Origin: Allobacillus salarius
GTDB lineage: Bacteria > Bacillota > Bacilli > Bacillales > Alkalibacillaceae
Assembly: GCF_007559425.1 (NCBI RefSeq)
Contig: NZ_VMHE01000007.1
Location: 1 to 64,000 of the forward strand
DNA: 64,000 nt
Reading direction: 5' to 3'
Positions 9,147 through 18,696 of this stretch are shown in pieces; position 1 is the stretch's first letter; every line of letters begins with the position of its first letter. The notes under the pieces are model-generated. The model had not been told where the DNA came from, searched no databases, and was given only the letters and a program-made list of their open reading frames with translations. Position numbers and translations under genes: made by a program.

Positions 9147-10049
9147 TTATTTCATATATTTCAGTAGTTGATAGACAGCGCCTTGTAAGTTGGCATCATT
9201 ACCGTTTTGAGCAAGCTTAATCGATAAGGATCTTTCAAAAGAACTCATGATACGATTATTGACACGCTGTTCGAGTTTCCCCAGCAAATAATCTCCTTGT
9301 TCTGAAACGCCACCGCCGATAACAATCATAGGTGGGTTAAAGATATGTACCAACGTTTTGATTCCTAAGGCAACGTCATCTACCCAGCGGTTAATGACAG
9401 ACTCTGCTAGCTTGTCTTCATTTTTTGCTCGCCAAAACAAATTCGGCAAAGAATTATAGTCTTCGATGACACTTCGAGCCCGCTTGCTTAATGCTTTGCT
9501 GGAAGCATACCGTTCATAGCAACCCTCATCCCCACACGTGCACGGTTCACCGCCTGGGTAGAGGTTCATATGGCCGAATTCACCGGCAGAATAAGCAGCT
9601 CCATCATAGATCTCTCCATTAATAACAATCGCACCGCCAATCCCTGTGCCGAGTGTCATGCAGAGAAATTGATCAACCTGCTTTGCTGCACCTTTCCAAT
9701 ACTCCCCAACAGCTGCACAGTTGACGTCATTATCCACTGTAACAGGCACGCCGAACTCAGATTCTAAGATTTCCTTAATATTTAATCCCGTATAATTCGG
9801 AAGCGAATCAGTCGCATAAATGACCGTTCCTTCTTTTCGGTTGATTTGACCGGCCGTACTGACAGCAATACCAGAAAGTTCATGATCAGCTTGCAACGCT
9901 CGCACAAGGTCTTTCACTTGGTTAAGGATTGCAGGGCCGCCACCTTTTACGTCTGTTGGTGTTTTTGACTTTGTTAGAACCTTACCATGATTATCCAAGA
10001 CACCATATTTGATACTTGTTCCGCCTATATCAATTGCTCCTGCTAACAC
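9147..10049 (-). CDS. nanK: ROK-family kinase, probable N-acetylmannosamine kinase
   Basis: A ROK sugar kinase of about 300 residues. The ATP motif DIGGTSIK is at the N-terminus, the ROK signature region contains EFGHMNL, and the structural zinc site CTCGDEGC follows the histidine. As the last gene of the nan operon it most likely phosphorylates ManNAc to ManNAc-6-phosphate, the substrate of NanE; glucokinase activity cannot be excluded from sequence alone. The GTG at 10049 is preferred as start because GGAGGA lies 7 bases upstream, whereas the ATG 15 bases earlier overlaps that site and has no SD. It is co-transcribed with siaM. Confidence 0.85.
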   Translation of the reverse strand: MLAGAIDIGGTSIKYGVLDNHGKVLTKSKTPTDVKGGGPAILNQVKDLVRALQADHELSGIAVSTAGQINRKEGTVIYATDSLPNYTGLNIKEILESEFGVPVTVDNDVNCAAVGEYWKGAAKQVDQFLCMTLGTGIGGAIVINGEIYDGAAYSAGEFGHMNLYPGGEPCTCGDEGCYERYASSKALSKRARSVIEDYNSLPNLFWRAKNEDKLAESVINRWVDDVALGIKTLVHIFNPPMIVIGGGVSEQGDYLLGKLEQRVNNRIMSSFERSLSIKLAQNGNDANLQGAVYQLLKYMK

Positions 10050-10078
10050 GTTGTCTTCCTCCATTCAATTTTCTATTA

Positions 10079-11356
10079 TTACCTTAAGATGTCGACGAGG
10101 AATGTTGAAATTCCAGGAAGAAAGACGAGTAATAACATAACAACGACGATTGGTAAAAGAAACGGCAGGACACCTCGGTACATCGTTCCAACCGGAATAT
10201 TACCAACCCTTGATACAACGAATAATGCCATTCCCATAGGAGGCGTCAAAATACCGATCATTAAGTTTAGAATCACGAACGCACCGAAGAAAATCGGATC
10301 AATTCCGACACTCGTGACGACCGGAATCAATACCGGTACGACAAGGACCAACAAGGCCAATGCGTCGATAAATGTTCCCAATATAATCAATAATAAACTG
10401 ATCAGTAACAATAAGAAAATAGGTTCTTCTGTTATCCCTAAAAATGCATCAGCTACTTTAATGGCCACTCGCTCTCTTGCTACGAATTGACCAAAGAATT
10501 CAATTGCTGCAAGCATCAAGATGACAACACCCGTCATTTTAAACGATTCAACGAAGTTTTCGTATGCCTTCTTCAATGTCAGCTCTTTATAAATAAAGAA
10601 ACCGAGGAACATCGCATACACTGTACTGACAACAGCAGCTTCTGTCGGCGTGAAAAATCCTGAGAATATACCTACAATAATAATTAACGGTGTAAGCAAT
10701 GCCCAGAACGCTTCCAAGAAACGCTTCCAGATTATTCTTAAGTTTGCACGTTCAAGAACCTTGTAACCGCGTTTTTTTGCCATAATAAAAGTCGTGATAA
10801 ACAAAGCGACGGCGATTAATAGACCTGGTACCAAGCCAGCAATGAACATTGAAGCCACCGAAACGTTCGCGATCGCGGCATAAATAATCATGTTCAAGCT
10901 TGGTGGAATGATTCCACTTAAAATGGAAGTCGCCGCCGTCAATCCACCATTGAAGTCATCATGGTAACCTGCTTTACGCATTGTGCGAATTTCCAATTGA
11001 CCTAGACCACCCGCGTCTGCCAATGAGGATCCTGACATTCCGGAGAACATTAAACTTGCCGTAATGTTCACATGTCCGACCCCACCAGGAATATGACCGA
11101 CTAAAGCTAAAGCGAAATTGAAAATACGATCGGTTATTCCGGACGCGTTCATTAATGTACCCGTCAATATAAAGAATGGGATAGCTAACAATGTAAAATT
11201 ATTTATTCCATCTATTAATTGAGCACCAGAGGCATAAATCAGGTTCCAGTCACCTAATACAAAATAAGAGAGCGCAGCAATGAGCAACGTAAAACCGACT
11301 GGAATTCCGATGAAGAGCAACAGAATCCATATGATAAAAATAATCGCAATCTCCAT
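10079..11356 (-). CDS. siaM: TRAP transporter large permease (DctM type), sialic acid
   Basis: A 425-residue protein with about 12 hydrophobic segments and the DctM features FSGMSGSSLADAGGLG near residue 105 and PPSLNMIIYA near 150. It is the ion-coupled translocation subunit of a tripartite ATP-independent periplasmic-type transporter. It directly abuts siaQ (the stop TAG touches its ATG, with GGAGGTGG inside the end of siaQ), so the two are translationally coupled. In Haemophilus the Q and M subunits are fused into one protein; here they are separate. The substrate is assigned from the SiaP partner and the nan genes. Confidence 0.9.
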   Translation of the reverse strand: MEIAIIFIIWILLLFIGIPVGFTLLIAALSYFVLGDWNLIYASGAQLIDGINNFTLLAIPFFILTGTLMNASGITDRIFNFALALVGHIPGGVGHVNITASLMFSGMSGSSLADAGGLGQLEIRTMRKAGYHDDFNGGLTAATSILSGIIPPSLNMIIYAAIANVSVASMFIAGLVPGLLIAVALFITTFIMAKKRGYKVLERANLRIIWKRFLEAFWALLTPLIIIVGIFSGFFTPTEAAVVSTVYAMFLGFFIYKELTLKKAYENFVESFKMTGVVILMLAAIEFFGQFVARERVAIKVADAFLGITEEPIFLLLLISLLLIILGTFIDALALLVLVVPVLIPVVTSVGIDPIFFGAFVILNLMIGILTPPMGMALFVVSRVGNIPVGTMYRGVLPFLLPIVVVMLLLVFLPGISTFLVDILR

Positions 11357-11833
11357 CTATTCCACCTCCGCTGCTTTACTTTGCCGCCATTCTTTAATCA
11401 AACGCTCAACTAAACGAAAGATCATTAAACCAGTTAGAATTGGTAAGGCTGCATACATATATACATATGAAATCTGCAAAGTTACCATTTCTAAATGCTC
11501 TTGTCTTTGAACAATTGTAAAACTAATATAAAACACCGTAATCAATGCGGCTAAGATTAATAGTTGATTAAATAAATAAATCCATTTTTGCATTTTAGCT
11601 GGTAACTTATTTACGAAAACGTCAATTGCTACGTGACCTTTATCTTTAATACCAGCTACAATGCCTAAATATCCTGCGTAAATAAAAAGAAGTTTACTCA
11701 ATTCCTCTGACCACACCAGGGGTACACCGACCCCTTGGCGTGATAGAGTTTGAGCAACTAGAACAATTAACATGACTAGAAATAGGGCACTGCCGATTAT
11801 TTCTTCTAAGTTGTTATAAATTTTCTTTAACAT
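11357..11833 (-). CDS. siaQ: TRAP transporter small permease (DctQ type), sialic acid
   Basis: A 158-residue protein with four hydrophobic segments and the DctQ motif LVWSEELSKLLFIYAGYLG in the second. The small subunit supports the SiaM permease in Na+-driven import of N-acetylneuraminate delivered by SiaP. It lies between siaP and siaM with a 25-base gap to siaP and zero gap to siaM. ATG start. Confidence 0.9.
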   Translation of the reverse strand: MLKKIYNNLEEIIGSALFLVMLIVLVAQTLSRQGVGVPLVWSEELSKLLFIYAGYLGIVAGIKDKGHVAIDVFVNKLPAKMQKWIYLFNQLLILAALITVFYISFTIVQRQEHLEMVTLQISYVYMYAALPILTGLMIFRLVERLIKEWRQSKAAEVE

Positions 11834-11858
11834 GAATAATCACCTTCACGGTTTATGT

Positions 11859-12941
11859 TTATTCTGCTGCCCCTTGAATAATCTCCATATATTTCTCTGC
11901 GTCTTCACCGATATCTTCATAATAATTAGGGTAAGCTTCAGAAACAGCTTCTCTGAACTCATCTAAGTTCGGTTCAGTAATCGTTACACCTTCTTCTTCA
12001 AAGAAGGAAATTAATTCTTCTTCTTGTGTTTGGAATAGTTCTGTATGGTGATCTGTCGCTGCATCAATTCCTTCTTCAAGGATTTTGCGAAGATCTTCCG
12101 GAAGCTCTTGATACGTCTTCTCACTTACTACATACGTGTTGTCGTTAACAACGTGGTTCGTCAAAGCAATGTAATCTTGAACTTCATGGAAACTTTGCGC
12201 TTCAATTGTCGGAAGTGGGTTTTCCTGACCATCTACCTGACCTGTTTGCAATGCAAGATATACTTCACCGAAAGCCATTGGTGTAGGGTTTGCACCTGTA
12301 TATTTTGCATAGTCTAGTAGTGTTTGTGCTTCTGGTACACGAAGACTCATACCTTCCATATCTGCTAGCTCTTCAATTGGAGAGTTAGAAGATGTTACAC
12401 GCGTTCCGTTGTAAGCACTATCAATAACACGTAAACCTTGCTCTTCAACTAACTCAGCACGTAATTCTTCACCGAACTCAGTGTTATATACAACGTTTTT
12501 AATGTGATCGAAATCCTGAATTACATAAGGCATAGCCAACAGTTCTGCACGTGGAATCCACTCACCGAAACGTCCCATCTCAGCTAGCGTAATATCCAAT
12601 GTTCCATCTTGCAATTGACCGAGCATTGACAAGTCATTTCCTAATTGAGCATCCGGGAAAATCGTTACTGTCAAACGGCCATCACTCTCTTTTTCAACAT
12701 AATCTGCTAAAAATTCAGCAGCTTTGTACTCATTTGCCTGTGTGTTTGGCTGCATTCCGAATTCCAACTCAAATGATTCGCCGGATGCTTCACTGCTCTC
12801 ACCATTGTCACTGCTTTCGCTACTTTCTTCCCCGTTTCCTTCATCTTCGCTAGCTGATGAGGAATCTTCATCATTACCTCCACAAGCTGCGATGACCAAC
12901 AATAAAGCTAGACTTAAGAAAAATAATAATCTTTTTTTCAT
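11859..12941 (-). CDS. siaP: TRAP transporter sialic-acid-binding lipoprotein (DctP/SiaP)
   Basis: A 360-residue lipoprotein: signal peptide, lipobox IAACG (Cys about 20), a long Ser/Glu/Asp linker to about residue 55, then the DctP fold. The stretch [19 protein letters not shown] (with the arginine that salt-bridges the substrate carboxylate in this family) and [20 protein letters not shown] match Haemophilus SiaP closely, so sialic acid is a well-supported ligand. It is anchored outside the membrane, replacing the free periplasmic form of Gram-negatives. Its ATG overlaps the nanE stop (ATGA), behind GGAGGAAG. Confidence 0.92.
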   Translation of the reverse strand: MKKRLLFFLSLALLLVIAACGGNDEDSSSASEDEGNGEESSESSDNGESSEASGESFELEFGMQPNTQANEYKAAEFLADYVEKESDGRLTVTIFPDAQLGNDLSMLGQLQDGTLDITLAEMGRFGEWIPRAELLAMPYVIQDFDHIKNVVYNTEFGEELRAELVEEQGLRVIDSAYNGTRVTSSNSPIEELADMEGMSLRVPEAQTLLDYAKYTGANPTPMAFGEVYLALQTGQVDGQENPLPTIEAQSFHEVQDYIALTNHVVNDNTYVVSEKTYQELPEDLRKILEEGIDAATDHHTELFQTQEEELISFFEEEGVTITEPNLDEFREAVSEAYPNYYEDIGEDAEKYMEIIQGAAE

Positions 12942-13624
12942 AATTTTTCTTCCTCCCTATTTGGTTCCACTTCATTCATTTTTTGAGAAAACTTCTCCGT
13001 GATTACTTGCGGTCGTGTGATCGCACTACCAACGACGACTTTATAAGCACCTAATTCCAATGCTTTTTTCGCTTTCTCTGGTGTATCTATGTTGCCTTCC
13101 GCTATAACAGGTACGTTAACCGCTTTCAATGTTTTCTCTAAAACCTCAAGCGGAACATCACCTTCTGTGTACGGCGTGTATCCGACTAATGTCGTAGCCA
13201 CGATATCAACACCAAGCTTTTCGGCATGCACTGCTTCTTCAACTGTCGAAACATCTGCCATGAACTTTTGGTTTGGAAACTTTTCTTTCACTTCACGAAA
13301 GAATTGATCAAAGCTTTTGTTGTGTGGGCGAATTCGATCTGTAGCGTCAAACGCGATGACCTCGACGCCTTCTGTTGCTAACTCTTCCACTTCTTTTAAC
13401 GTTGCGGTGATTCGAACTTCATTGTCGCCATAATCTCTCTTGATAATCCCGATAATCGGTAGATCAACCTCTTGTTTGATCGCTTGAATGTCTGATACTG
13501 AATTGGCACGAATGCCACTCGCTCCACCTTGGTAAGCCGCCAATGCCATTTTGGACATAATCAGCGAGCTGTGAAGCGGTTCTTCTTCTAAAGCTTGACA
13601 AGACACAATTAATTTTTTACTCAT
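12938..13624 (-). CDS. nanE: N-acetylmannosamine-6-phosphate 2-epimerase
   Basis: A TIM-barrel enzyme of about 228 residues with NanE landmarks: [13 protein letters not shown] at the N-terminus, GIIKRDY near 60, [10 protein letters not shown] near 91, [10 protein letters not shown] near 122 and [13 protein letters not shown] near 173. It converts ManNAc-6-phosphate to GlcNAc-6-phosphate. The ATG at 13624 is chosen over a TTG one codon earlier because GGGAG lies 9 bases upstream. It follows nanA by 25 bases and overlaps siaP by 4 bases. nagA and nagB, needed for the next steps, are not in this window. Confidence 0.93.
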   Translation of the reverse strand: MSKKLIVSCQALEEEPLHSSLIMSKMALAAYQGGASGIRANSVSDIQAIKQEVDLPIIGIIKRDYGDNEVRITATLKEVEELATEGVEVIAFDATDRIRPHNKSFDQFFREVKEKFPNQKFMADVSTVEEAVHAEKLGVDIVATTLVGYTPYTEGDVPLEVLEKTLKAVNVPVIAEGNIDTPEKAKKALELGAYKVVVGSAITRPQVITEKFSQKMNEVEPNREEEKL

Positions 13625-13649
13625 CAACTTATACTCCCACTAAGATGAT

Positions 13650-14525
13650 TTATTTCCCTGAAGCTAAGATGTCAACGATTTCTGATGCTTGTCGTTTTTC
13701 ATCATCCGTCAATTCTTTGAAAGGGAACTTCATGAAGCCAGCGTCGACTCCTTGCTCTTTCAATACGTGCTTGAGTGTCTGATAGACGCCGATGCTTTCC
13801 ATTTTAGCGATTACTTGATTCATTTCTAGCTGTAAGTTTTTCGCTTCTTTAAGCTCTGAATTCTGAAGTGCATCGAACAACGCTTTAGCCTGCTTACCTA
13901 GTAAGCTATAAGTACTGCCGATTGCCCCATCTGCTCCAGAAATAATAAATTGAAGCAACATATCATCTGCGCCGCCGTAGAACACTTTATCCGGATACAA
14001 TTCTTTCAACTTCGTAAGTCTAGAAAGGTTTGTGTCGGAATACTTAACTCCAACGACATTTGGTATAGCCAATAGCTCACCGTAGTCATCGATTGTCATT
14101 TGTGTCCCGGTAAGTACAGGAATGGAATAAACGACCATTGGATGATTCGTTTCTTCCGTGATTCTTTCGTAATAAGACTTGATTTCTTCAAAACTGAACT
14201 TGTAATAGTAAGGGGTAATCGCTGACAATGCGTCATATCCAAGTTCCTTGGCTTCGTTACCTAATCTGATTGCCTCTTCGATATTTAATGAACCGATTTG
14301 TGCAATCAGTGTAACTGCATCTCCAGCTTCTTCTTTGACGATTTTAAGCAGTTCACTTCTCATGGCTTCGTCCATTAAGAAACTTTCGCCAGTAGAACCG
14401 CCTATGTATAAGCCGTCGACTCCCATTACGTCAATATTATGTCGAACCACCTCCCGTAAACCTTTGTCGTTAAGGGTTCCATCTTCATTGAATGGTGTAA
14501 TCAAAGCTGTCATGATCCCTTTCAT
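13650..14525 (-). CDS. nanA: N-acetylneuraminate lyase
   Basis: A 291-residue member of the DapA/NanA (class I aldolase) family. GGSTGESF near residue 43 is the carboxylate-binding motif, VYSIP near 132 holds the catalytic tyrosine, and GVKYSDT near 160 holds the Schiff-base lysine. It cleaves N-acetylneuraminate to pyruvate and ManNAc. GGSTGE rather than the GTTGE of dihydrodipicolinate synthase, together with the nanE/siaPQM context, supports the lyase assignment. It is the first gene of the leftward operon, behind the promoter and cre-like sites at 14553-14615. Confidence 0.93.
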   Translation of the reverse strand: MKGIMTALITPFNEDGTLNDKGLREVVRHNIDVMGVDGLYIGGSTGESFLMDEAMRSELLKIVKEEAGDAVTLIAQIGSLNIEEAIRLGNEAKELGYDALSAITPYYYKFSFEEIKSYYERITEETNHPMVVYSIPVLTGTQMTIDDYGELLAIPNVVGVKYSDTNLSRLTKLKELYPDKVFYGGADDMLLQFIISGADGAIGSTYSLLGKQAKALFDALQNSELKEAKNLQLEMNQVIAKMESIGVYQTLKHVLKEQGVDAGFMKFPFKELTDDEKRQASEIVDILASGK

Positions 14526-14552
14526 ACTATACCTCCATCCAGCAGCATTTTA

Positions 14553-14615
14553 AGAATGCGCTTTCATTCTTGATGATTTATGTGTATCATACCAAATATG
14601 AAAGCGTTTTGTCAA
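14553..14615 (-). promoter_or_regulatory. nan operon promoter with two cre-like sites
   Basis: Reading the minus strand, TTGACA (14615-14610) and TATGAT (14591-14586) are separated by 18 bases, a good sigma-A promoter. ATGAAAGCGTTTTGT on the plus strand (14598-14612) matches the CcpA cre consensus at 14 of 15 positions and overlaps the -35. A second site, ATGAAAGCGCATTCT on the minus strand (14567-14553), also matches at 14 of 15 and lies downstream of the start point. The two share an inverted 9-bp core, so glucose repression through CcpA is predicted; the RpiR operator was not separately identified. Confidence 0.75.
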
Positions 14616-14757
14616 TAAAATTTAGAAAAGTGGAGGTTTACTCCAAAATACACACCATTCAGACAATTTCTAGTATAATATGAACTATATAAGAAATATT
14701 TCCGAGTCTGCTAAAATGAAAATAATTGAATAAATTCGACAGAAAAGGAGGATTATC

Positions 14758-15600
14758 ATGTTTGAGAACATTAACCGAACAACCATCGATCTGACTATTT
14801 TAATGGAACAACACAAAAACACGTTTACGAAATCCGAACGAAAGCTGTATACATACATTAAAAATAATTTAGATCAAATCGTCTATCAATCGTTGACTGA
14901 GTTAGCAAATGCCTGTCACGTCGGCGAAGCAACCGTTTTACGTTTCTGTAGAAAATTGGGCTATAAAGGTTACCAAGGCTTTAAATTAGCTTTAGCAAGA
15001 GAAATTTCTATGCGTGACCAGCAGCTTAATGATGAAACGTATATCGATAAAGTAAGAAACAACATGGTCCAAGCAGTTGATGATACGTACAAGCTAGTCG
15101 ATGACGAACAGCTGCAACGGGCCATTGACAAAATCGACCAAGCAACAAACGTCGTTGTTTTTGGTGTCTCTTCTTCTGGAATCGCTGGATTGGATATGCA
15201 AAATCGCCTTATGCGAATCGGAGTTAATATTGAAACGATTACCGATTCACACAACCAAGTACTCCGCGCAAACTCGGTAAATAAAGATACGGTTGTGATT
15301 GCGATCAGCTTAACCGGCAGTACGAAGGACATTATTGATGCAGTTGAAACAAGCAAAGATAACGGGGCAACAGTCATTGCAATTACAAACTATACCGAAT
15401 CACCATTATCCAAATACGCAGACATTGTATTACTCACTTCCGCTAAGGAAAATCCTTTAGATAGCGGATCACTCGTTTCGAAGATCTCGCAACTGTTCGT
15501 CATTGATTTATTATGTACGGGAATCACGATGAGAAATTATGAAGACGCCAAAAAGACAAAAGAAAGAATCGCGCAAACCATTTCGAATAAATTGTATTAA
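14758..15600 (+). CDS. MurR/RpiR family transcriptional regulator
   Basis: A 280-residue regulator: an N-terminal HTH of the RpiR type (TELANACHVGEATVLRFCRKLGY, residues about 44-66, shown here in parts as TELANACHVGEA and TVLRFCRKLGY) and a C-terminal SIS sugar-phosphate-binding domain (VFGVSSSGIA near 138, ISLTGSTKD near 182). It is divergent from nanA and probably senses a phosphorylated amino sugar such as ManNAc-6-phosphate or GlcNAc-6-phosphate to control the nan operon. ATG start behind AAAAGGAGG. Confidence 0.9.
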   Translation: MFENINRTTIDLTILMEQHKNTFTKSERKLYTYIKNNLDQIVYQSLTELANACHVGEATVLRFCRKLGYKGYQGFKLALAREISMRDQQLNDETYIDKVRNNMVQAVDDTYKLVDDEQLQRAIDKIDQATNVVVFGVSSSGIAGLDMQNRLMRIGVNIETITDSHNQVLRANSVNKDTVVIAISLTGSTKDIIDAVETSKDNGATVIAITNYTESPLSKYADIVLLTSAKENPLDSGSLVSKISQLFVIDLLCTGITMRNYEDAKKTKERIAQTISNKLY

Positions 15601-15695
15601 TTTTCGTTGAGGAGCTGGCAGTTGTCCTTTCTCATCGTTCGGATGGAAAATGATTTCAACACACTAATCGGCTGGACTCTTTTTCATAGTGATGA

Positions 15696-15737
15696 AAATA
15701 CCCCCTAGTTAGTCACCTTACTAACTGGGGGGGTATT
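15696..15737. terminator. Long hairpin after rpiR gene
   Basis: AAATACCCCCTAGTTAGT pairs with ACTAACTGGGGGGGTATTT around a 6-base loop, an unusually long and GC-rich stem. It lacks a long T-run but is flanked by AT-rich sequence, and probably ends the regulator transcript. Confidence 0.7.
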
Positions 15738-15759
15738 TATAAGGAAGAAGAGCTCATAT

Positions 15760-15906
15760 ATTTTGAAATTAGTCACATAATTTTTTTGCTTGGACTCATT
15801 TCCTTACGAATCAGACACATATCGTTTCACAAACGGAGCATATTTCGTAAAAAATGACTCATATTTCCCTTAGTGGGGAGCATATCTGCAACAATTGGAC
15901 TCCTAT
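15760..15906. repeat. 21-bp period tandem repeat array, seven exact-period copies
   Basis: Read on the minus strand, seven consecutive units of exactly 21 bp begin ATAGGAGTCC, ATATGCTCC, ATATGAGTC, ATATGCTCC, ATATGTGTC, AAATGAGTCC and TTATGTGAC, each followed by unrelated bases. Total length 147 bp with no indels. The shared head is about ATATGNGTC. It lies between the convergent rpiR and EamA genes and ends 10 bases before the EamA stop codon. The gap 15601-15916 otherwise holds only the hairpin at 15696-15737. Confidence 0.9.
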
Positions 15907-15916
15907 TATCATTAAA

Positions 15917-16831
15917 TCAGACCTGTTTCAGTCGTCGTTTACGACGTATCTCCTCGTATGCACCTGAGCCGAGAAATACACCGGCTAAAATTAAAATGAA
16001 TCCGAGAACTTGAGCAATCCCAATAACTTCATCTAAAAAAAGAACCGCACTAATCAACGCGAAAAATGGATTTAAGTTAAGAAAAATAGCCGTCGCAGCA
16101 GGTCCGACTTTTCCAATTGAATCATTGTAAAACATGTGACCTAGCGCTGTTGCAATAACCGCGGAAGCTAAGAAGATTGCCCAGATTCCGATATTTGATT
16201 GACCGAGCAAGCTATCTAGACCATTCGGTTCCAAGAATAAACCAATACCAAACAAACCAATCGAACCTATGATTAACATATAGCCTGTTAGCAACCTCGG
16301 ATCTAACGTCGGTGAAGCCTTAGCAATGATGATAAAACTAATTGCCTGAGCAAGCACCGATAAGAACACATGGATATCTCCAATGGATACCTCACTTAAT
16401 CCTTCATTTCCAACGATGACTATAAAAGACACACCGATTAATCCTAATAAAAAACCGACAACACGAACCAAAGTCAATCGATCCCCTAAAAAGATAACCG
16501 CCATAATCGCTGTCATCAAAGGGACTGTACCTAATATCATTCCACCATTAGAAGCAGTTGTTTCAGTCAATCCAACAGATAAAAAGTATTGGTGTCCAAC
16601 AACACTGAACAAACTCGCTATAATGACCGTACGCCATTCTCTTTTCGTCAATCGCCGAATCCTTTTCATTAACGCCAAGAAAATAAAAACAAAAACACCC
16701 GCAACAAATATTCTTGCAGCTGTCATCGTCACTGGCGTAAAATTCGTTACTAAAATTTTAGTGGCTGTGACGTTGAATCCCCACGCAGCGACAACTAAAA
16801 AGATAATTAAATAAATTTTCACCTTGCCCAA
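15917..16831 (-). CDS. EamA/DMT family transporter
   Basis: A 304-residue protein with ten predicted membrane helices arranged as two EamA repeats (about residues 5-140 and 150-290), ending in a basic tail rich in Lys and Arg. The AAWGFNVTATKIL segment near the N-terminus and GMILGTVPLMTAIMAVIFLGD are typical of DMT exporters. The family commonly exports amino acids or other metabolites; the substrate is unknown. Monocistronic, ATG start behind AGAAAGAAGG. Confidence 0.88.
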   Translation of the reverse strand: MGKVKIYLIIFLVVAAWGFNVTATKILVTNFTPVTMTAARIFVAGVFVFIFLALMKRIRRLTKREWRTVIIASLFSVVGHQYFLSVGLTETTASNGGMILGTVPLMTAIMAVIFLGDRLTLVRVVGFLLGLIGVSFIVIVGNEGLSEVSIGDIHVFLSVLAQAISFIIIAKASPTLDPRLLTGYMLIIGSIGLFGIGLFLEPNGLDSLLGQSNIGIWAIFLASAVIATALGHMFYNDSIGKVGPAATAIFLNLNPFFALISAVLFLDEVIGIAQVLGFILILAGVFLGSGAYEEIRRKRRLKQV

Positions 16832-17239
16832 ATGTCATCCTTCTTTCTATGTATCGTTCAATTATTCATTGATAGTAACACAAGAAAAGATTTCATTAAA
16901 TAAAGATAGATGACTCATCAACCAATTCGTATTGATCAATCAAAAGCAATTAGGTAGGTATTTGTTAGATATAACAAGTATTCAAGAGATATGGAAATCC
17001 TGGGTGTGTTATAGGGCAAATTACCACACATAAACGTGTTTGAGAACAGTTGAGCTTATTGATATGTTTATAGAGGTTTGTGAAAAAAACGTGTCTCTAA
17101 TCATTGTCATAACAATAGAGACAACAATGAAGGTTGATTTTACTATTAACTTTCATGCTTTCTAATATCCCAATAACAACGATCCTCCACTCAATGCAAT
17201 ATTCCATTTACTACGAATGATGCAAGGGAGATGATCAAG
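16832..17239. other. Divergent intergenic region with inverted repeats
   Basis: This 408-bp gap separates the EamA gene from the NCS1 permease. It has no gene and no 21- or 52-bp array. At about 17091-17122 there is an inverted repeat GTCTCTA..TAGAGAC with an inner TTGTCATAACAA palindrome, a possible operator or attenuator for the permease. No confident promoter call was made. Confidence 0.4.
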
Positions 17240-18643
17240 TTGAGTACAAACACCTCTATAACAGATAAGAATCAAACGGAACAGACGAGTGATGACTATT
17301 CATTAAACAGGGTACCTCTCAACAAACGAAACATGGGATGGTTGAGTATTACAAACATTACGTTCGGAATTGCTACGGCCATTTTTTATTTTCAAATGGG
17401 AAGTGTTATGGCACTGCAATTCGGTGCGATCAACGCTATCATTTCAGCCGTATATGCAATAATCGTCGCAGGAATTCTTGGCACGTTCATCGCCTACTTA
17501 TCAGCTAAGTCTGGGATGAATGTTAACTTATTGTCACGAGGCGGCGGATTTGGCTATATAGGAGCATCATTAACCTCATTTATTTACGCTACTAATTTCA
17601 TTATGTATTGTGCGTTAGAAGGTTTAATTTTAGTTTCTGCCGTACATGAATTTTTCCCTGTTATCCCTGAGTGGATATTAATTCTTTTCTTCGGTTCTAT
17701 TGTCATTCCATTAAATTGGTTCGGAATTAAACAATTGGACAAACTACAAAAATGGTCTTTACCACTATTCTTCGTCTTTTTAATTGCAGCAATCGTCTTA
17801 GCTGCCCTTCAAACTTCACAATATGACGGGTACTTTTGGACGTATATGCCAGAGAATGTTCAAGTTGGCGGATCGGCCTTATTACTATGTATTGGGATGC
17901 AACATGGAATTATGGGGTTAACCCCGTTACTTGCTTCAGATTATGCTCGTTTTCTCAAACCAAAAGATACGAAGATTGGAATATTTGCAATCGGTTTTAT
18001 CCCGCAGATTTTTTGTTTTGGGGTAATGGGTGGACTAGGTATTTGGTTCGGGGTTCGATTAGGTGAACCGAATCCAGGCGTTTACATTGTACTTCTGCTC
18101 GGTTTTTGGGGAGCATTGTTCACGATGCTTACACAAGTACGAATCAACGTCACGAATATTTATAGTGGCTCGTTGTCACTATCAAGTTTCTTTGAGAACA
18201 TCTTTCACTTCAAACCAGGACGTCGTTTCTGGGTTGTCGTAACAGGTGTTAGTGCCATTGCATTAATGCTTGGTAAGATTGTCAATCACCTCGATACAGT
18301 GATGACCTTCCAAGGTGTTTTCTTATTGGCATGGGCTTCAGTCCTTGTTGCTGATGCGGTTATTGTGAAAAAGATACTAAAAATCGGTCCAGGTTATTAT
18401 GAAGCAAGGCAAGAGAATTTGCACAAATGGAATCCAGTTGGTGTTGGCGCATTAGTCATCTCTACAACATTAGGTACCATTGCTGCACTTGGATTTATCG
18501 GTCCTTTCTTACAAAGCACCGCAGCTTTCTTCGCTTCAGTATTGGCAGCAATTTTAACCGTAGTTATTGCAATTGCCACCAAAGGAAAATATTACATTTC
18601 AGAAGAAGCAAACGATATAGAAAAAGAAGAATATATTGCTTAG
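17240..18643 (+). CDS. NCS1-family purine/cytosine permease-like transporter
   Basis: A transporter of about 467 residues with twelve membrane helices. NITFGIATAIFYFQMGS near the N-terminus and GGGFGYIGASL near residue 103 are NCS1 signatures, and the sequence resembles the YxlA branch. It imports a nucleobase-like or related heterocycle with a cation; the substrate is not determinable. The TTG at 17240 is preferred over the ATG at 17231 because AAGGGAG ends directly before that ATG but sits 9 bases before the TTG. It has no metabolic neighbour on its strand; codB at 25603 and the fragment at 35827 are further NCS1 members in this window. Confidence 0.87.
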   Translation: MSTNTSITDKNQTEQTSDDYSLNRVPLNKRNMGWLSITNITFGIATAIFYFQMGSVMALQFGAINAIISAVYAIIVAGILGTFIAYLSAKSGMNVNLLSRGGGFGYIGASLTSFIYATNFIMYCALEGLILVSAVHEFFPVIPEWILILFFGSIVIPLNWFGIKQLDKLQKWSLPLFFVFLIAAIVLAALQTSQYDGYFWTYMPENVQVGGSALLLCIGMQHGIMGLTPLLASDYARFLKPKDTKIGIFAIGFIPQIFCFGVMGGLGIWFGVRLGEPNPGVYIVLLLGFWGALFTMLTQVRINVTNIYSGSLSLSSFFENIFHFKPGRRFWVVVTGVSAIALMLGKIVNHLDTVMTFQGVFLLAWASVLVADAVIVKKILKIGPGYYEARQENLHKWNPVGVGALVISTTLGTIAALGFIGPFLQSTAAFFASVLAAILTVVIAIATKGKYYISEEANDIEKEEYIA

Positions 18644-18651
18644 AAAAACAT

Positions 18652-18683
18652 AAAAAAGCACGCCCGTTTAGGCGAGCTTTTCT
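18652..18683. terminator. Bidirectional terminator between NCS1 permease and pdxA2
   Basis: AAAAGCACGCC pairs with GGCGAGCTTTT (one mismatch) around a short loop with A- and T-rich flanks, between convergent genes. Confidence 0.8.
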
Positions 18684-18696
18684 TGTTGAACTCTGA

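Noticed and set aside
17091..17122. Inverted repeat upstream of the NCS1 permease as a riboswitch
   Set aside because: No conserved core of a known purine, guanidine or other riboswitch was found; kept only as a possible operator.
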